Notes: generated by a model from the sequence alone, not told the origin. Numbered from the stretch's first letter, positions 32,930 to 46,200 are shown. The stretch is DNA of 64,000 bases from Triplophysa rosa (GCF_024868665.1 NC_079892.1:4067607-4131606), one strand, 5' to 3'. Numbers and translations: made by a program.

Positions 32930-35900
32930 CTAACCGACTTGTGATTCTTCAGACCTGCCGTTAATTCTTCCCTCATTGCTGCGGATAAGTCCGTGCTCAA
33001 TAGCCAGATCCAGGCAGCGCTGGGCGGCTTTGCAGATGGAGGCCTGTTTAGGGTCTTCTGCTTTAGCCAGGACGGAGAGGATCTCCAGCGCTTCACTCTC
33101 CATCAGTTTCTCCGCAAGACTTTTGTCAGCCTGCATGAGGTTCATTACGATAACCACGGCACGATGCCTCAGGTCCAGACTTTCACTTAGCAACAGAGCC
33201 TGAAAGATTTCCAGCCAGTGGCTGGTCTGCAGAGAATGATGACATCACAGACATGATGAATCTTTAAAGAAATCTTCAGATCTTTTTTGCTTTAAGTACA
33301 GAAACCGCAGTACTCACCGTTCCAGGAATACGTGAGCAGAGCTCGGGCATCTCACCGGTCAGCACGGCCAGCGTGCCCGATGCAGCCTTCCTCAGACGCT
33401 CATCATCTTCACCGCTATAAAGGACCAGCAGCTTGAGACGGTCGTTGTCGGTAGCCGTGTACAATGTCTGCACCTGATAAAAAACACGCAAAACCTACAT
33501 ATAGGTCTTTGAATATCTTGACAGACATTTAAGAAAAAGCACACCCAAGGATTATGATCGACTACAGAATAGACACTATTTTTCAAACGAAACATACCTG
33601 GACGTACTGTCACATTAAAATACCAAGTAAATGTCAATGCAGAAGCGTGAAGCATACCGTAACATACCTCAGTGCTCAGGGCCAGATTACACATACACTC
33701 CGTGGCTGCCGCACGGACCATATCATGCTCCTCAAACATATAGCCCTCTATTTTGGGCACTGCTTTCTCCTTTATGATCTTCTGCCTGTGGAAGATGGAA
33801 AACGTATTCAATAAAATAAAAAAAAAGATAAGTATATTTATTTTCTACAGGAGCCAACCTGAGTCTCTCGCTGATGCCAGCCAGGTTGGTGAGGGCCATC
33901 AAAGCCTCAAAGTTCTGCAGCATCGTGCAATCAAGTGCCAACAGACTAAGCAGCGGTCTGACCACCTCATAGACCTACACATGGATAAATCATCACATTA
34001 CACAAACGATAAATCAACAAACTATAAAGTTTAAGAGAGGTTAAATGGGATGCCGTCTCACCCTCTCGCCCGGGAAGGCGATCTCAGGGTTGGATGTGAT
34101 GGTGATCTTGGCCAGAGCTTGTGCTGCTTTGATCTTGCCCTTATCTGTGCTCTCGGACACCAGCGGCAACAAAGCCTGAATCAAACAGGTGAATTACATT
34201 TTAAAACAGAATAATATTAAACAGACCGCATTTGTTTATGAGACATGTTCTTACTTTTCCTCCACCTTGTGCTACAACTAAACCCCTGTCCTCTTGTCTC
34301 TGCACCAGAGCCAAAATAACCCTGTTAGAAGAAGAAAAAAAACTGAAGCTTATTTCTTGCTGAAAGATTCCATTTTGTGCATCAAAATCAATTTTCAGCG
34401 GAGCTCCCTTGACAAGAGTAAATTAATCTAGGTCTTAATCTGAATTCGGGAAAGCAGCCGTGCCAGCGCTGGGAAATGGCTAAAACTGATTTGCAAATGA
34501 ATTACTTTTAAACTAGCAGCATTTGAATATAGCCAGAGGCTTCTAAAGCTTCACTCTGGACTGAATTTCCTTAGCAAGGTGGTTGGGGTGAAGGTGACCC
34601 ACCTGGCGATACATTCCCTGCAGGCTTCGGTGAGGGCCGGACTCTCTTGCTTCACCATACACACCAACGCTGACACCACCCCAGCTTCCAGAAGCTTCAC
34701 CACTCTCTTCTCCACAAATGACTGGGCATCCTACATAAACACACATTGAGTCATTATTGATGCTAAAACGTTAAAGGAACAGTACACCTGAAAATTTATT
34801 TACCATGTTCCACAGAAAAAGTGTTAATTGAATTTTGTGATATAATGGTCAAGCGATGGAGAACTATATTGCAACAGCTGTTGTTGTCGTGTAACGTCTG
34901 GTTTCTACCTTCGGATGCTCTTCAGGTACGTGCTGTTTTGCATATTTAGCAAGTTCCACCATCTGAGGGTCTGGCTTCTCAACGTCATAGCTGTTAGTGC
35001 AGTTGACCAACGTTGATCCAACAGCAAACAACACCGTTTTGTCCTCGGACTGCGAAGATCGATGAGCATAATGTCATAACTGTCACAGACTGCCAATATA
35101 GGACATGTGTATCTGAACCACTGGCCATAACTTTGGACAAGAACTGTACCTTAGCCAGCTCGAACATAGCTTGAAGGGCTTTCTTATCCTCCACCAGGTC
35201 TTCTTTCACATCCGCGTCCAGCGTGAGGTATGCCAGACCCTCGATGGCCCAGCGGCGTGATGTTGGCGGCAGTGCTTCGTTGCAAAGCCACCTGGGAAAT
35301 AAAGAGACAGTATAGTGACGTGGCCACCTGCACGTGCACTTTTGCATTTAAAGAACGTTCTGCGCCTCTAATGAGTTCAGATTTAGATATGCATACATAT
35401 GCAAAAACAGCTTCTGCTGCATATGCACAATGAATGGGGTCACTGGAAGAGCAAAGTTTTATATGCAAAGTTTTAATGCTACCCATTTATTCACCCTCAT
35501 GTCATTCCAAACCTGTATGACTTTCTTTCTTCAGCAGAGCACAAAAGAAGATATTTTGTAGAATGTTGGTAAGCAAACAACATTGGCCCCCATTGACTTC
35601 CATTGTACGGACACAAAACCACCGAGACATTTCTCAAAATATCTTATTTTGTGCTACACAGAAGAAAAGAGTCAAATACAAGTTTATACAACATACTTCC
35701 TGCACTGCTTGGCGAGTTTGAGCGTCGAACCCTCCGCGAACTGCTTCATGCTGAAATCTGTGCCCCCAGCTGACCCAAGTTTGCACAACCCCTGCAAAAC
35801 ACACAAATACAACTGTAACCACAATACAATAAACCAACTCAAAAGTCTGACTCTGGAAAAATGTTGTGCAGTCGCTTAAAGGAACAGTTTACCCAAAAAC

Positions 35901-38900
35901 CAAAATTGTGTCATCATTTAGTCACCCTCAAGTTGTTCCAAAGCTGTATTAATTTCTTTGCTCTGTTGAACACAAAAGAAGATATTTTGAAGAATGTAGG
36001 AAAGCAAGGCACTTTTGACTACTGTTGTCATTTTTCCTACTACGGGAGTCAATGGTGGCCAAGAACTGTTTGGTTACGAGCTTTCTTCCAAACATCTTTC
36101 TCTGTGTTCATCCGAACAAAAACATTTCTACAGATTTGGAACAACTCGAGGGTGAGTAAATGAAGACAGAATTTTTATTTTTGGATGAACTGTCCCTTTG
36201 AATACGAACCACCAGCGCTCGCACACGTATCCGGTCGTTTTCACTTTTCTTGTAAAGATCTTTCAGCAGAGCCACGCCATTGGCCGTGATGAACGATGCC
36301 CGCTTGGCTTTGCCAGCGGCGTGAATGAGCGCCTCTACTGCCACCTGCTGGTGGGTGATGTTCTCTGAGGCGCAGAGGGAAATGACGGCATCTATGATAC
36401 CGCTGAGCTCAAGGGTACGATTACCCACGTCACTGGGACCCTGCAGCAGGACTGAGACTGTCTGTATCGCACGTAGTTTCCTTTCCATACCTGAACTGCC
36501 GAAGTGATGCCTGCACACAGAATGTTTGTGGATGGTGAGAAGAACAAAAACAATATTAGATTAAAGATAACCGATCATAAATGAGAAACCTTGAAAAAAA
36601 AAAAAAACTATGTTGTAATACGCTCCAGAAAACACAGCCCAAGAACGTTCAAAAACCAATAAATCATTGAAACCATTCTGTTGAACAACGTCTCAACCCT
36701 ACACACAATCTGTTAGATCTCACTTACTGGACATATTCCTCACAGAGCTTGCTGAAGTTTTCTCTCTCTTTATCACTCTTCAGGTCATCATAGAGCTTAT
36801 TGAGAAGAACGGAGCAACTCATAGGTGTGCTGTCTGTGAGTGGCGGCTCGTCTCCCATCTCAGGAACTGTCCCTGCAACTTCCAGAATCTTCTTCAGCCC
36901 TACAAGAAAAGCATAAATCATTAAGGTCCAAAATCACTGGATTTAGAAAACCTACATTTGATATCACATATAACGCTCTGTAGCTGTCCTGTCACCAAAG
37001 TCACTGGTTTGAGAATGCACACACTGATATTAATTCTGACAAATACATAAATGTTAGAGAACAGGATTTCTCGCTAGGTGATAAGAAATAAACAGGTCTG
37101 CAAACACGTATAATCATCCTGAAGGTCAAGGGGATTTTCTGGTCATTACCCTGGTCGATGACCCACAGGGTGAGCGAGTTGTCTGGGTTTTTCTGAGATT
37201 TTCTCGGCACCTGTTTGACGAGCAGGTTAATGGCGTTGTCACGTCCCGGTCCAGACACGCTGGATGCGGGCAGCATGTCAATGAGATGACGCAACATGGA
37301 ACGCAGCTCACGGGAGGGTTCTGCAACACACAGAACAAAACATCCTCAAATCTGCATGACGTGTATTTTATGTTCCTAATTTATGACAGCTGAAGACCTT
37401 TATCAGCCACAGGAGATTGTCTGACAATTTAAATATATAATCTAGGGCTGTTGGGCATATTATTACAGCAACTTCTTTCAAGTTCAAAAAACGTTGTCGA
37501 CTGGCTGATTGTAATTTATCTTTTACGTAAATTCTCGTTTCACATTTACTCTTCAAATAAGCAAGTAAAAAAAAGTAGAACAGAAATTCTCTGCTGGAAA
37601 TGATTTCCGGTCTTGTCATAAAGTAGGTCGCTACAACTAGCTCTAAAAGTGAAGGTCTCTCACCTGGCAATATGGCCTCATCTTTTCCTCGGATCTCTTT
37701 CTTCATGCCTTCCGTAAGGGACTCGAACATCACTTGGACCAGGTGGCACGCCGACAGAGACACAGTAGAGGCACCAGACCCCATGACACCACACAGGCTG
37801 TCCATGCCAAGCTCGTTCACAATGGCCATGGTCTACAGACAACAACAGTGAAGATGACAAAACATATTGATAAGATGCCAGTTGGCTAGAATATCAACTC
37901 TTGCTGGGGAAGAAGAATTTGATGTTTGCTGAACATTTACCCGTGACTGATGTCCGGTACACAGACCAACCAAAGTTCTAAGAGCAGAGAGAACCAGTTC
38001 CTCCTGCTGGGACTCCAAAAGTTTTTGGAGAAGTTTTACTCCATCATTCCTGAAGATCTGCTCAGCGCCTGCATTCTCCCGCGAGAGCACCACCAGATTT
38101 TGAGCAGCCTAAATAAATGATGATGAATGAGGAAAATTGCAAAAACTAAAAAAAAACGTTTTAGCAAGTTTACAAGTTGTGTGATTCTTCTTGCCAACCT
38201 TCTGTCTGTCTGAAGCCTCCGCTGAGCTGTCCAGGAGGAGTTCGAACATCTGTTGAACTCGTGAGTCGGTGGAGGATAGTTGTGTTGCCTACAACACATA
38301 AACAAATCAATCAAAAAGCAAATAAACCAAACAGCAACTCGCAGGGTGCTCTGGTGAGCAACGGTCTTGTAAAAATAACAGTTCAAAACTGCACTTTTAT
38401 ATTTCTGTAAAGAAACGCGAGCGGTGCTTGCTTGTCCAACAAAACATAAGATGGTGATGAGTGGTTGCTAGTGCATTCTGGGTACTGCTTCCCCTAGTCC
38501 AAGTAAAAAAAGACCAAACCAAAATGTCTGATTTGTGGAAAACTGAAAATTATTTTCTCACAAACCTGTATGACTTTCTTTCTTCTGCAGAACACAAAAG
38601 AAAATATTTTGAAGAATGTTGGCAACTGAACAACATTGAACCCATTGACTTCTATTGTATGAACACAAAACCACTTTTAAACCACCACATTTCTCAAACC
38701 ATCTTCTTTTGTGTTAAACAGAAGAAAGAGTCATCTACAGGTTTTGAACGACATGAGGGTGAATGTTTTTATTTATTTCCAGGTGAACTATTCCTAACAT
38801 CACAAAAATGACCCACCTTCTGCTGGATCTGTGCTCCCAGCTGTCTAAGCAAATCTTGGAAAGCTTTATTTTTGGGCTCCAGCTGTGCACATTTCTGAGC

Positions 38901-39287
38901 GTCCAGAAACGCCTGGTCCAGCCGCCCAAGCTTCTGCAGAGCCTGTGCTCGACGGAACCGGGCCTTGATGTCACCTGGGTCTATGTCCAAAGCTTAAGAG
39001 AAGGAACCATAACAAAGAAAACATAACCATAAACCCAAAACTGTGAATCTTCTGCTTAAGAAATTGTCATGAATAATCGATTTACCCTTGGTTGCATCTG
39101 TCTCTGACTTGGAATAGTCTTCTAGTTTGAGATAACATGCAGCACGGTTACGGTACAGAACACCACTGTCAGACTGACCATCACTGATCTTTAAAGCTTT
39201 TGTGTAGCAGCTGAGAGCATTTTGCACATCGCCAGCCTTAAAATAATTGTTCCCTTCCTCTCTCAATGCAGAGGAGTCCTGGGACAT
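32930..39287 (-). CDS. unc45a: Unc-45 myosin chaperone A
   Basis: UNC45A is a cytosolic co-chaperone that binds HSP90 through an N-terminal TPR domain and folds myosin motor domains through a C-terminal UCS domain. Coding exons in transcript order are 39287-39086, 38992-38817, 38288-38199, 38108-37941, 37832-37664, 37320-37150, 36899-36728, 36510-36210, 35791-35697, 35291-35150, 35049-34909, 34730-34603, 34321-34255, 34175-34062, 33974-33859, 33785-33668, 33473-33318 and 33226-32930. Phases close to give 940 residues, against about 929-944 in human. The TPR repeats span roughly residues 5-125 ([36 protein letters not shown]). Armadillo-like helices follow, and the UCS part holds [19 protein letters not shown] and CNLALSTE. 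The general (a) rather than muscle (b) paralogue is inferred from its neighbours gdpgp1 and man2a2. The exon 8 donor, GTTCGT, is weak. An acceptor-like TTTAG right before the ATG implies a non-coding first exon. Confidence 0.95.
35481..35690. mobile_element. Truncated MITE in unc45a intron 9
   Basis: The copy starts inside the family consensus (ATTTATTCACCCTCATG) and runs through GAAGATATTTTG and the complementary CAAAATATC to AGTCAAATACAAG, lacking its right terminus. It stops within a few bases of the exon 9 donor (GTATGT, 35691-35696). Confidence 0.75.
35876..36202. mobile_element. Complete MITE in unc45a intron 8
   Basis: The ends TTAAAGGAACAGTTTACCC and GGATGAACTGTCCCTTTGAA are inverted counterparts, with the usual GAAGATATTTTGAAGAATG core. 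This is the longer subfamily, which also carries TGGCCAAGAACTGTTTGG. It fills about 78% of the 418-bp intron and ends 7 nt from the exon 8 boundary at 36210. Confidence 0.85.
38558..38797. mobile_element. Left-truncated MITE in unc45a intron 2
   Basis: The copy begins at ACAAACCTGTATGAC inside the family consensus and ends AGGTGAACTATTCC near its right terminus. It shows the standard foldback modules and lies 19 nt from the end of exon 2 (38817). Confidence 0.75.
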
Positions 39288-39412
39288 CTAAACATTCATA
39301 AAAAAACACTCAGGTAGTAGACAATAAACAATCATGCTGCAGTAAATAACACACATTACCAGTAACTATGGTGAAGTTGCATTGGGCTCGTCATACGTGC
39401 TCACTGTCTCAC

Positions 39413-39720
39413 CTTTCTTGGCGTATTTGTTTTTGCTTTTAGTATAAAAACTTAAACGACTGAGTTGTTATTGCAGTCTGGCTACGTGTCTCTATAACAC
39501 TTACTAAAATGTAGCAATATATTCGTAAGTATAATAAGTCTGTTCACTCCCTTCTGGACCGTTCTGTCTTCTATGCTTCCTGGTTTAGGTGCGCGAAGAC
39601 GACGCCGACGAATCCTATTGGTTGAACGTCATTAATATTCATAAGGCGGACCTTCGCTGTGATTGGGTTGTAAATTCGCTTCTAGTCCCGCCTTTTTGTC
39701 CTGCGACGTTTGACCATATA
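39413..39720 (-). promoter_or_regulatory. unc45a promoter and probable non-coding first exon
   Basis: On the minus strand AGAAAG|GTGAGA (exon end at 39413) is a good donor that can pair with the acceptor placed directly before the unc45a ATG. Upstream, two CCAAT boxes read on the minus strand lie at 39617-39621 and 39662-39666 within CpG-bearing sequence (GACGACGCCGACG). This fits a TATA-less housekeeping promoter. Confidence 0.55.
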
Positions 39721-40560
39721 AGTCCAACAAAGTCAAGCTTTACCCGGCAGGGATGGATTTATTAGAATTCCGTTTTAAGTGGTACAGGTCAGGATGGTAA
39801 CATGTTATTTATTTGTGTGCTTCTTCCGATTTTAATTTTATTCAAATATACGAACAATTAATTTCATTATCTTATTTGTGTAAAGTTCTTGACACCCTGA
39901 CTCCGAGAGAATGTGTCTATTTGGATTCGGTCTCCAAGGGAACCTGTCTTATATGGTCCTGGTGTAATATTTCCCAACCCTTCTGAAAACAAAATACTCA
40001 GTGAAGTGTGATGGTCGGCTTTATTAAGGTTGAAAATGCACTGAAAACCTGAGGGAACCACATCATAAAGTGTAGGAGAAACAGAGGATGCTTGTTCCAT
40101 AAAACTAGAATGCTATCATTAGTGAACATACTCAGTTCCTGCCTCCTGATAACCAGTATAAATCGGACAATCTGACCTGATGGCTCTATTCTACGGATAC
40201 ACAAAAGCTATTTTCATTGTATGCTTGACCCTTGTCCATGTGTTTGCCTGTGTGGATTTATTATAACAGACACCATTTATATATCATTTCCCATATTATT
40301 AGGATGAACGGCTTCATTGTTTTCCTTACTCTTGCAAGTCTTTAAATGCTTAAATGTAAAACTCGTTTACCCAACAACCATTACAAAAACGCTACTGGGA
40401 TTTTAATTTGTAAGACAGAATTCAAATTCTTCTCATTAAACTCCCCGTTTGACAATTAACCTCCATCGCTCCGTTTTTAATATAACCGTAAATCATCCGG
40501 CAAATTAATTTGCACCGTTTGACATTTAATAACCCCACAATAATAATCTAACCAATCAGC
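39721..40560. other. Spacer between unc45a and man2a2 promoters
   Basis: AT-rich spacer with no open frame of note and no recognised element. The two genes point away from it. Confidence 0.5.
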
Positions 40561-40769
40561 GAACAGTGCGCCTCAGCCCACAATAAACTACATATCCCAG
40601 AGTGCTTTGCGCCGATCTCAAGCTCTAGCATAGGATAACAGACGTCTTTCAGCAGAATCGAACGGGTAAATATTTGATTTCCTCAGACTGCTTTCGCTTT
40701 AAAAAGCCGATGCCACTTTCAGGTCAGCCGTTGCAAAAACGTTAGAAGTGTCGTAAAACGATTTCAACG
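40560..40769 (+). promoter_or_regulatory. ZNF143-type promoter and probable first exon of man2a2
   Basis: ACTACATATCCCAGAGTGC at 40587-40605 matches the long ZNF143/SBF consensus ACTACAnnTCCCAGnnTGC, which usually sits within about 100 bp of a transcription start. Two consensus donors follow at CGG|GTAAAT (exon end 40665) and ACG|GTAAGA (exon end 40769). They suit a short non-coding exon spliced to the man2a2 start-codon exon at about 43.2 kb. The link to man2a2 is inference from orientation. Confidence 0.6.
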
Positions 40770-41360
40770 GTAAGAAATGTGTTTTTTGAAGCTTGATCGC
40801 GTCCGAGTGATCGCGGTTGTATTAAAGAATGGAAGAGTCCAGACCCTGTGTTTAGATGCTGCTTGTGTAGATAACGTTATCGTACGCACGGATATTGTAG
40901 ATGAACTCTTCTTTTGTCTTTTGTTGAGTGATGTAGTCTGTAATACACGGAAAGATCGGATCTATCGCCTGTAGGCTAGTAACTTGCATGTATGGGCTAA
41001 GCTTTGCAGTGGATATCAATGGATATGACAACTGCAACAACCTGGAGGGAGAATAAAGCTGGTTTAACGAATAACTATGTACATTAATGGTCTCACTTAA
41101 GTTAGTCTGATGTGGTAATCTTCCATACATTTTCCTGGAAAGCATACAAACATTTTGTTGAAGTCCTGTTAGGATGCTGAAGGTATTTGGGACTTCTTGT
41201 ATCAGACTGCTTTAGTTTATACATGCTGATTGTTTAATTTGTTTTCCTAAAAATCCATTTAGCTGTATTACAGTTTTTTTTAACTGTTAGTGATAACGAT
41301 AACATGTATTTCAACATGTTGTTTGTAAAAAAAGTGTTCCCAATTATTCATAGACCAATA

Positions 41361-41630
41361 TTAAAGGGATAGTTTAACCAAAATTCTCTCATCATTTATT
41401 CACCCTCGTGTTATTCCAAACTTGTATGACTTTCTTTTTTTGCAGAACACAAAAGAAGATATTTTGAAGAATGTTGGTAACTATTGATATTGAAACAAAA
41501 TAATACTGATATTGAAACAAAACAACCGAGACATTTATCAAAATATCTTCTTTTGTGTTTCACAGAAGAAAGCGTCTTAAACAAATTTGGCGTACATAAG
41601 GACCATTTTTATTTTGGGGTGTCTCTTTAA
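41361..41630. mobile_element. MITE in the probable first intron of man2a2
   Basis: The ends TTAAAGGGATAGTTTAACC and GGGGTGTCTCTTTAA bracket the family core with AAGATATTTTGAAG and CAAAATATCTTC. A short ATTGATATTGAAACAAAA duplication lies at its centre. Confidence 0.8.
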
Positions 41631-41639
41631 ATAATCAGC

Positions 41640-42540
41640 ATATATATTGTTATTGTCATTGGCCATAACTGTTCCTGTAGCTCTTCACATATTTCAATAT
41701 ACTGTCATTATATCTATCATCAGCCACCTTATTCTCCTGTTGGCCATTGAAAAATTCATTTTTTGGAATAGCTGCTTGCGATTGGTCCGTCATTAGTTGG
41801 TTGTGAAAACCACAAAATTTTATTTTCACAGATGCTTGACTCCGCGTTCCTGATGTTTGCTGCGGACGTAGGAGCTTGAAAAAACAACAAATACAGCAAA
41901 ACTACACTTTTAAAATTCTCTACAATCTGAACCTTCAAGAGCTGATTTAAGCAATTCTCTCTGTAGCCTTCTCAACTCCATGTGGGATGGTTGAGCTGTT
42001 TACCAGTGTTGGAGGAAAGACCCACCCCAAATCCTTCTGGAGGGCGCTAAGACACTGCCTGACTCAAAGCCGACAGGATTAACTTCATATTAGATTTGTG
42101 AGACAAGAGAGAAAGCACACCTGCTTGAGTTTACAATCCAGGCCACGCTGCTCCCAGTTTGTATGCTTTTCGGATCTCGTATGCGAGACGCCACCTTGAA
42201 CTGTCAAACTTGGCACGGTTCGCGCACCACCTGAATCGCCTGTTTTTGTAGGACTTTACAAATCCGAATCCATTCAGAATCAAGGTCGGTCGTCCTCGGC
42301 TGCCAAAAAGGGACGTGTTCGTGTTTGGCTCCCAGATGTTCACGCTAAAGACTTTGAATTTTTATGTTTGGTAAAGAATGACCATGAGAGGATAGTGCGA
42401 AGCAAATGCACATGCATATCTGTATTGCCAATGCCTGAGAAGGCCTTTCAGCCGGGCTGGAAAGAAGAGGAAAAATTCCTTGAGAGAGAGGGGAACTGAA
42501 CTCGGCTGTTCTCATTCAGGTCCTGTTCTTTTTTCTGTAT
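41640..42540. other. Intronic or intergenic DNA, nothing called
   Basis: Mixed composition without a supported exon or element. The 42120-42350 part is somewhat GC-richer, but its short open frame on the minus strand resembles nothing known. Confidence 0.45.
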
Positions 42541-43251
42541 GGTGGAAGCGTGCGTTCGCGCGATGGCTCAGTCGACAGGAGCAGCCACTGCCTTGTGAAG
42601 GTCTACGTGCAGCACTGTGAGTGACACGCGCACACACGTATACACGTAGTAGTTGTGATGTCACTAAAGGCATAGCTCATGCGCAAAAAAACATAATAAA
42701 TGTTTATATTAAATAATGTATGTATTATATTAAACGATTCTAAAAATTGTTTGAAAAGTATTGAGTTGAGATTAAACAAGTTAGTCAATGATTTCAATAA
42801 ACCACTAACATCCACAAGCTATTTTAAAAGTGTTGAAGATCGGGCACGTCCCGTTGTAAAAGTTGCTTACGCACACACGCACGTAGAGGGGCTTTGCCGG
42901 CGGGACAGTAGATTCCCTGTCTGGGCTCCCGCTGTTTAGAACCGGTGTTCTTTTTCTCTCTCGGCGTCCCCTTGGGTTTGAATGCTGGAGGACAAGGGCT
43001 TGAAAAGCTGGAACTGGCTGTGGTTCGGTTGCAGTTCACAGACTGCCGGTCAGATCTTGCTGATCACCGTCCCCTGTGTATACACCCCTAATCCCACAAG
43101 CCCCCGCTCTAGAATCTGGAGCTACTCTGCACTTTTTGAGTTTGGGGACCTTTTGTGTCAGTCAAGAAGAGACTGCAAATGTAAATTCTTTCCCCTCTCT
43201 GTGCGCCTCATGTGCCCTCCAAATTAGCATCTGTCAGATAAGCAGAGCAGG
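42540..43251 (+). promoter_or_regulatory. 5' region of man2a2, possible alternative first exon
   Basis: GC-richer sequence precedes the start codon. A consensus donor, CAGCACT|GTGAGTG (exon end 42616), could end an alternative first exon. Just before the ATG, a pyrimidine tract ending CCTCCAAATTAG is a possible acceptor for the start-codon exon near 43228. Neither splice is proven, and the 5' UTR structure is therefore tentative. Confidence 0.4.
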
Positions 43252-46200
43252 ATGAAACTGAAGAAGCAGGTGACCGTGTGCGGAGGGGCTATCTTCTGTG
43301 TGGCCGTCTTTTCTCTCTACCTGATGTTGGACAGAGTCCAGCACGACCCGGCGAGGAGGCAGAGCGGAGGGAACTTTCCGAGGGTAAGTTTTTTTTTAAA
43401 TGAATTCCCTTGGTCCTGGGTTATATTTTTTCCTCCGGTGTTGCTGTGTGGGTTCATTTGAATGGCTCCATTTATCAAAGTCTTTGTTGTTTTTGCGTTT
43501 GAGTGTGAAGCTAGCGATGTAGCCAATTTGTTTCTGGCTGACATTAGATACTAATTAACTACTAAATTAGCTAGAGAATATCTCGCTGTGTGCATTGGGC
43601 TTTCTGTACGGTGTCTTTGGTTAACATGGAAAAACTAATGATTAAGAATATATGGTGGTGATGGTGTTCTTGAAATGGCTTCCAGGATGGGATGTAGTTG
43701 ACAGTGTTTGATGCAGAATAGTTTCTGTACTTATCCAAGCCTCATGGGAAATAAAGCTCATTATGCAGATTAGTGTTGGCTCCCAAAATGTTGGCTTCGG
43801 TACGGTACCAGAATCTAATACCGGTAATATCGGTACCATAGGTGATCAATAACCAGCCCCAAAATAAATGATTTGAAAAAGTATTAAGAAGACCGCATGA
43901 AACTGCTGTAACTGCTTTAATGCATATTTTATATATTATTTGTATATTTTATATAGCACCATTTTTATTTTTACACTTTTACACCGTATTACTGAAAAAC
44001 GCTTTGGTTATATAGATTTATCATCATAATCCCACAAATATGAACAATTCAATTTTGAACAACAATTGCATGTTTCAAGTAGGTCTATTTAACAGTAGCA
44101 TTCAAGATGAAAACTGAATGATCAATAAAAATAAAACACTGCACAGTCTTCACTGTATAAAATAAATGTGCAATGACTCTAAATAAAGCTACAAAAGTTT
44201 CATTTTCTCTTTAATATGTGACACAGATGTATTAGGTTACTGTCTGTCACTTTAAGGCAAATTCTTTTTTTGATGCGGATATACATTTAACACAACAGAC
44301 TGTACTTATGTGAACCTTTTGTGTTTTTGACATAACAGCGTGTGTATTTGAGAGTATAAGAACATATACAAGACGCGAAAGAGAACTTCATGATGATTAG
44401 TAGGCTACCTGAGATGTCTGGAACAGAGATAACGTTATATAAGCTATGGGGATGTACAGACGCATCGCAGCATGTGGAATATACGTTACACTGTAAAACA
44501 ATCTAAAGATCTCTCCGCAAAAGTGGAAAGATCCGAATTTGTAAATAAATCACTCGCAGTGTCTCATTTTAAACGGTCGCAAAAGTGCTTGTAGAGCGAT
44601 TCATCTTGTTCTTCCATGTTCCCGGTTCTGCGTCAGTTCTGTGGCATACTGCCGCATAGCGGTGAACATTGGAACAGCAGCGTTTCAAGTACCGAAACGA
44701 GCAAAATTCTGGTATTGAACCGATTGAAGTCTATCATGTACCGGTAAATTTCCACAACCGGTTTACCGCGCAACCCTAATGCAGATGCTGTTTATATTCA
44801 AAGCATGAAGTAAATCAGTAGTCGCTCCGATTGTAAACTGGCTGTGTACCAATGTTTCAGATATTTGCCATTGAAAGTAAAAATTCCACTCGTAAACATC
44901 TCCTACAACATTGGGCAAGCATCACTATTTCTATTGCTCATATTCAGGTTTTTGATGTCAAGACCCCCCATATTGTATAAAATTGAGCATTGTAAGCCTG
45001 GTCCATAATAACATGCGTCATTTTTGATATCACCCCCTGCAGTACCACCACAAATCCCCTAGGGGTCACAGTTAATTTGTGCTATAGACATAAATGACAA
45101 GACAGGGGGCCATAGGATCCATATATATGGAACAGAGCAATCATACAGATTTGCATTTGGGCTATTTAACAATCAGAACCCCCTAGAAACGTAAGAACTT
45201 TCACAATGACACCCTGGCAACCACCCACAATCCCCTAGCATTGCGGCAAAGTTTTGTACATTTCGAAAATGTAAAACCCTAGTTTGTATGTAATACCCTG
45301 GAACCAGTTCAGTGTTAATATTGTAGATCGTGGTGGTAGATGGATGACCCTTCCTCCCCTTTGTTTTTCAGAGCCAGATTTCGGTGTTACAGAACCGTAT
45401 CGAACAGCTCGAGCAGCTTCTAGAGGAGAACCATCAGATCATCAGCCACATTAAAGACTCTGTGCTGGAGCTCACCGACACGGGCGCCGTCTCTCCCAGC
45501 GGGCACCTACCCTTCCGCAGCGCCAACGGCTCTTGGGTGTTGCCTTTCGACGGCAGGCCCACTTTTCTATCCGTTAAGCCACAGGACTGCCAGTTTGCGT
45601 TGGGGCGCAGAAGCCAGACTGACCTGCAGGTGAAAGTCTGAATTAAAGTTTCAGTTTACCCGAAAAGAAAAATTCATCATTTACTCACTCTCTTGTCATT
45701 TCTAACCTGTATGACTTGCGTCCGCAGAACACAAAAGATGATATTTTGAATAATGTTGTTAACTGGCTCCCTTCGACTTGCATTGGTTTTGTGTCCATGC
45801 AATAGAAGCGAATGGGTGCCGGTTCTGTTCGGGTACTAACTTTCTTTAAATATCTTCTTTTGTGTTCTGCGGAAGAAAGAAAGTCTTAAAGGTTTGAAAT
45901 GACAAGAGGGTGAGTAAACGATGACAGAATTAAAATTTTGGGGTGAACTATCACTTTAAGTTAATTGACTTAAGTACTCAAGTTTGCAATATTACATATT
46001 TTTGGAATCCTCACATAATTGAATATTAAGGACATAAATACGGACATAAATATTTTGATTTTGAAAAAAAGACATGTTTTGAGAAGTCACTTGTAGTCAA
46101 AGCTTTTCCATTGGGTACGTTGTTGTGCTTCGGGCTGTCACGCCTACTCTTAGAATTCTTGTGTCATCTGTCAATCATATCAAGTTGTCATGAGACTCAG

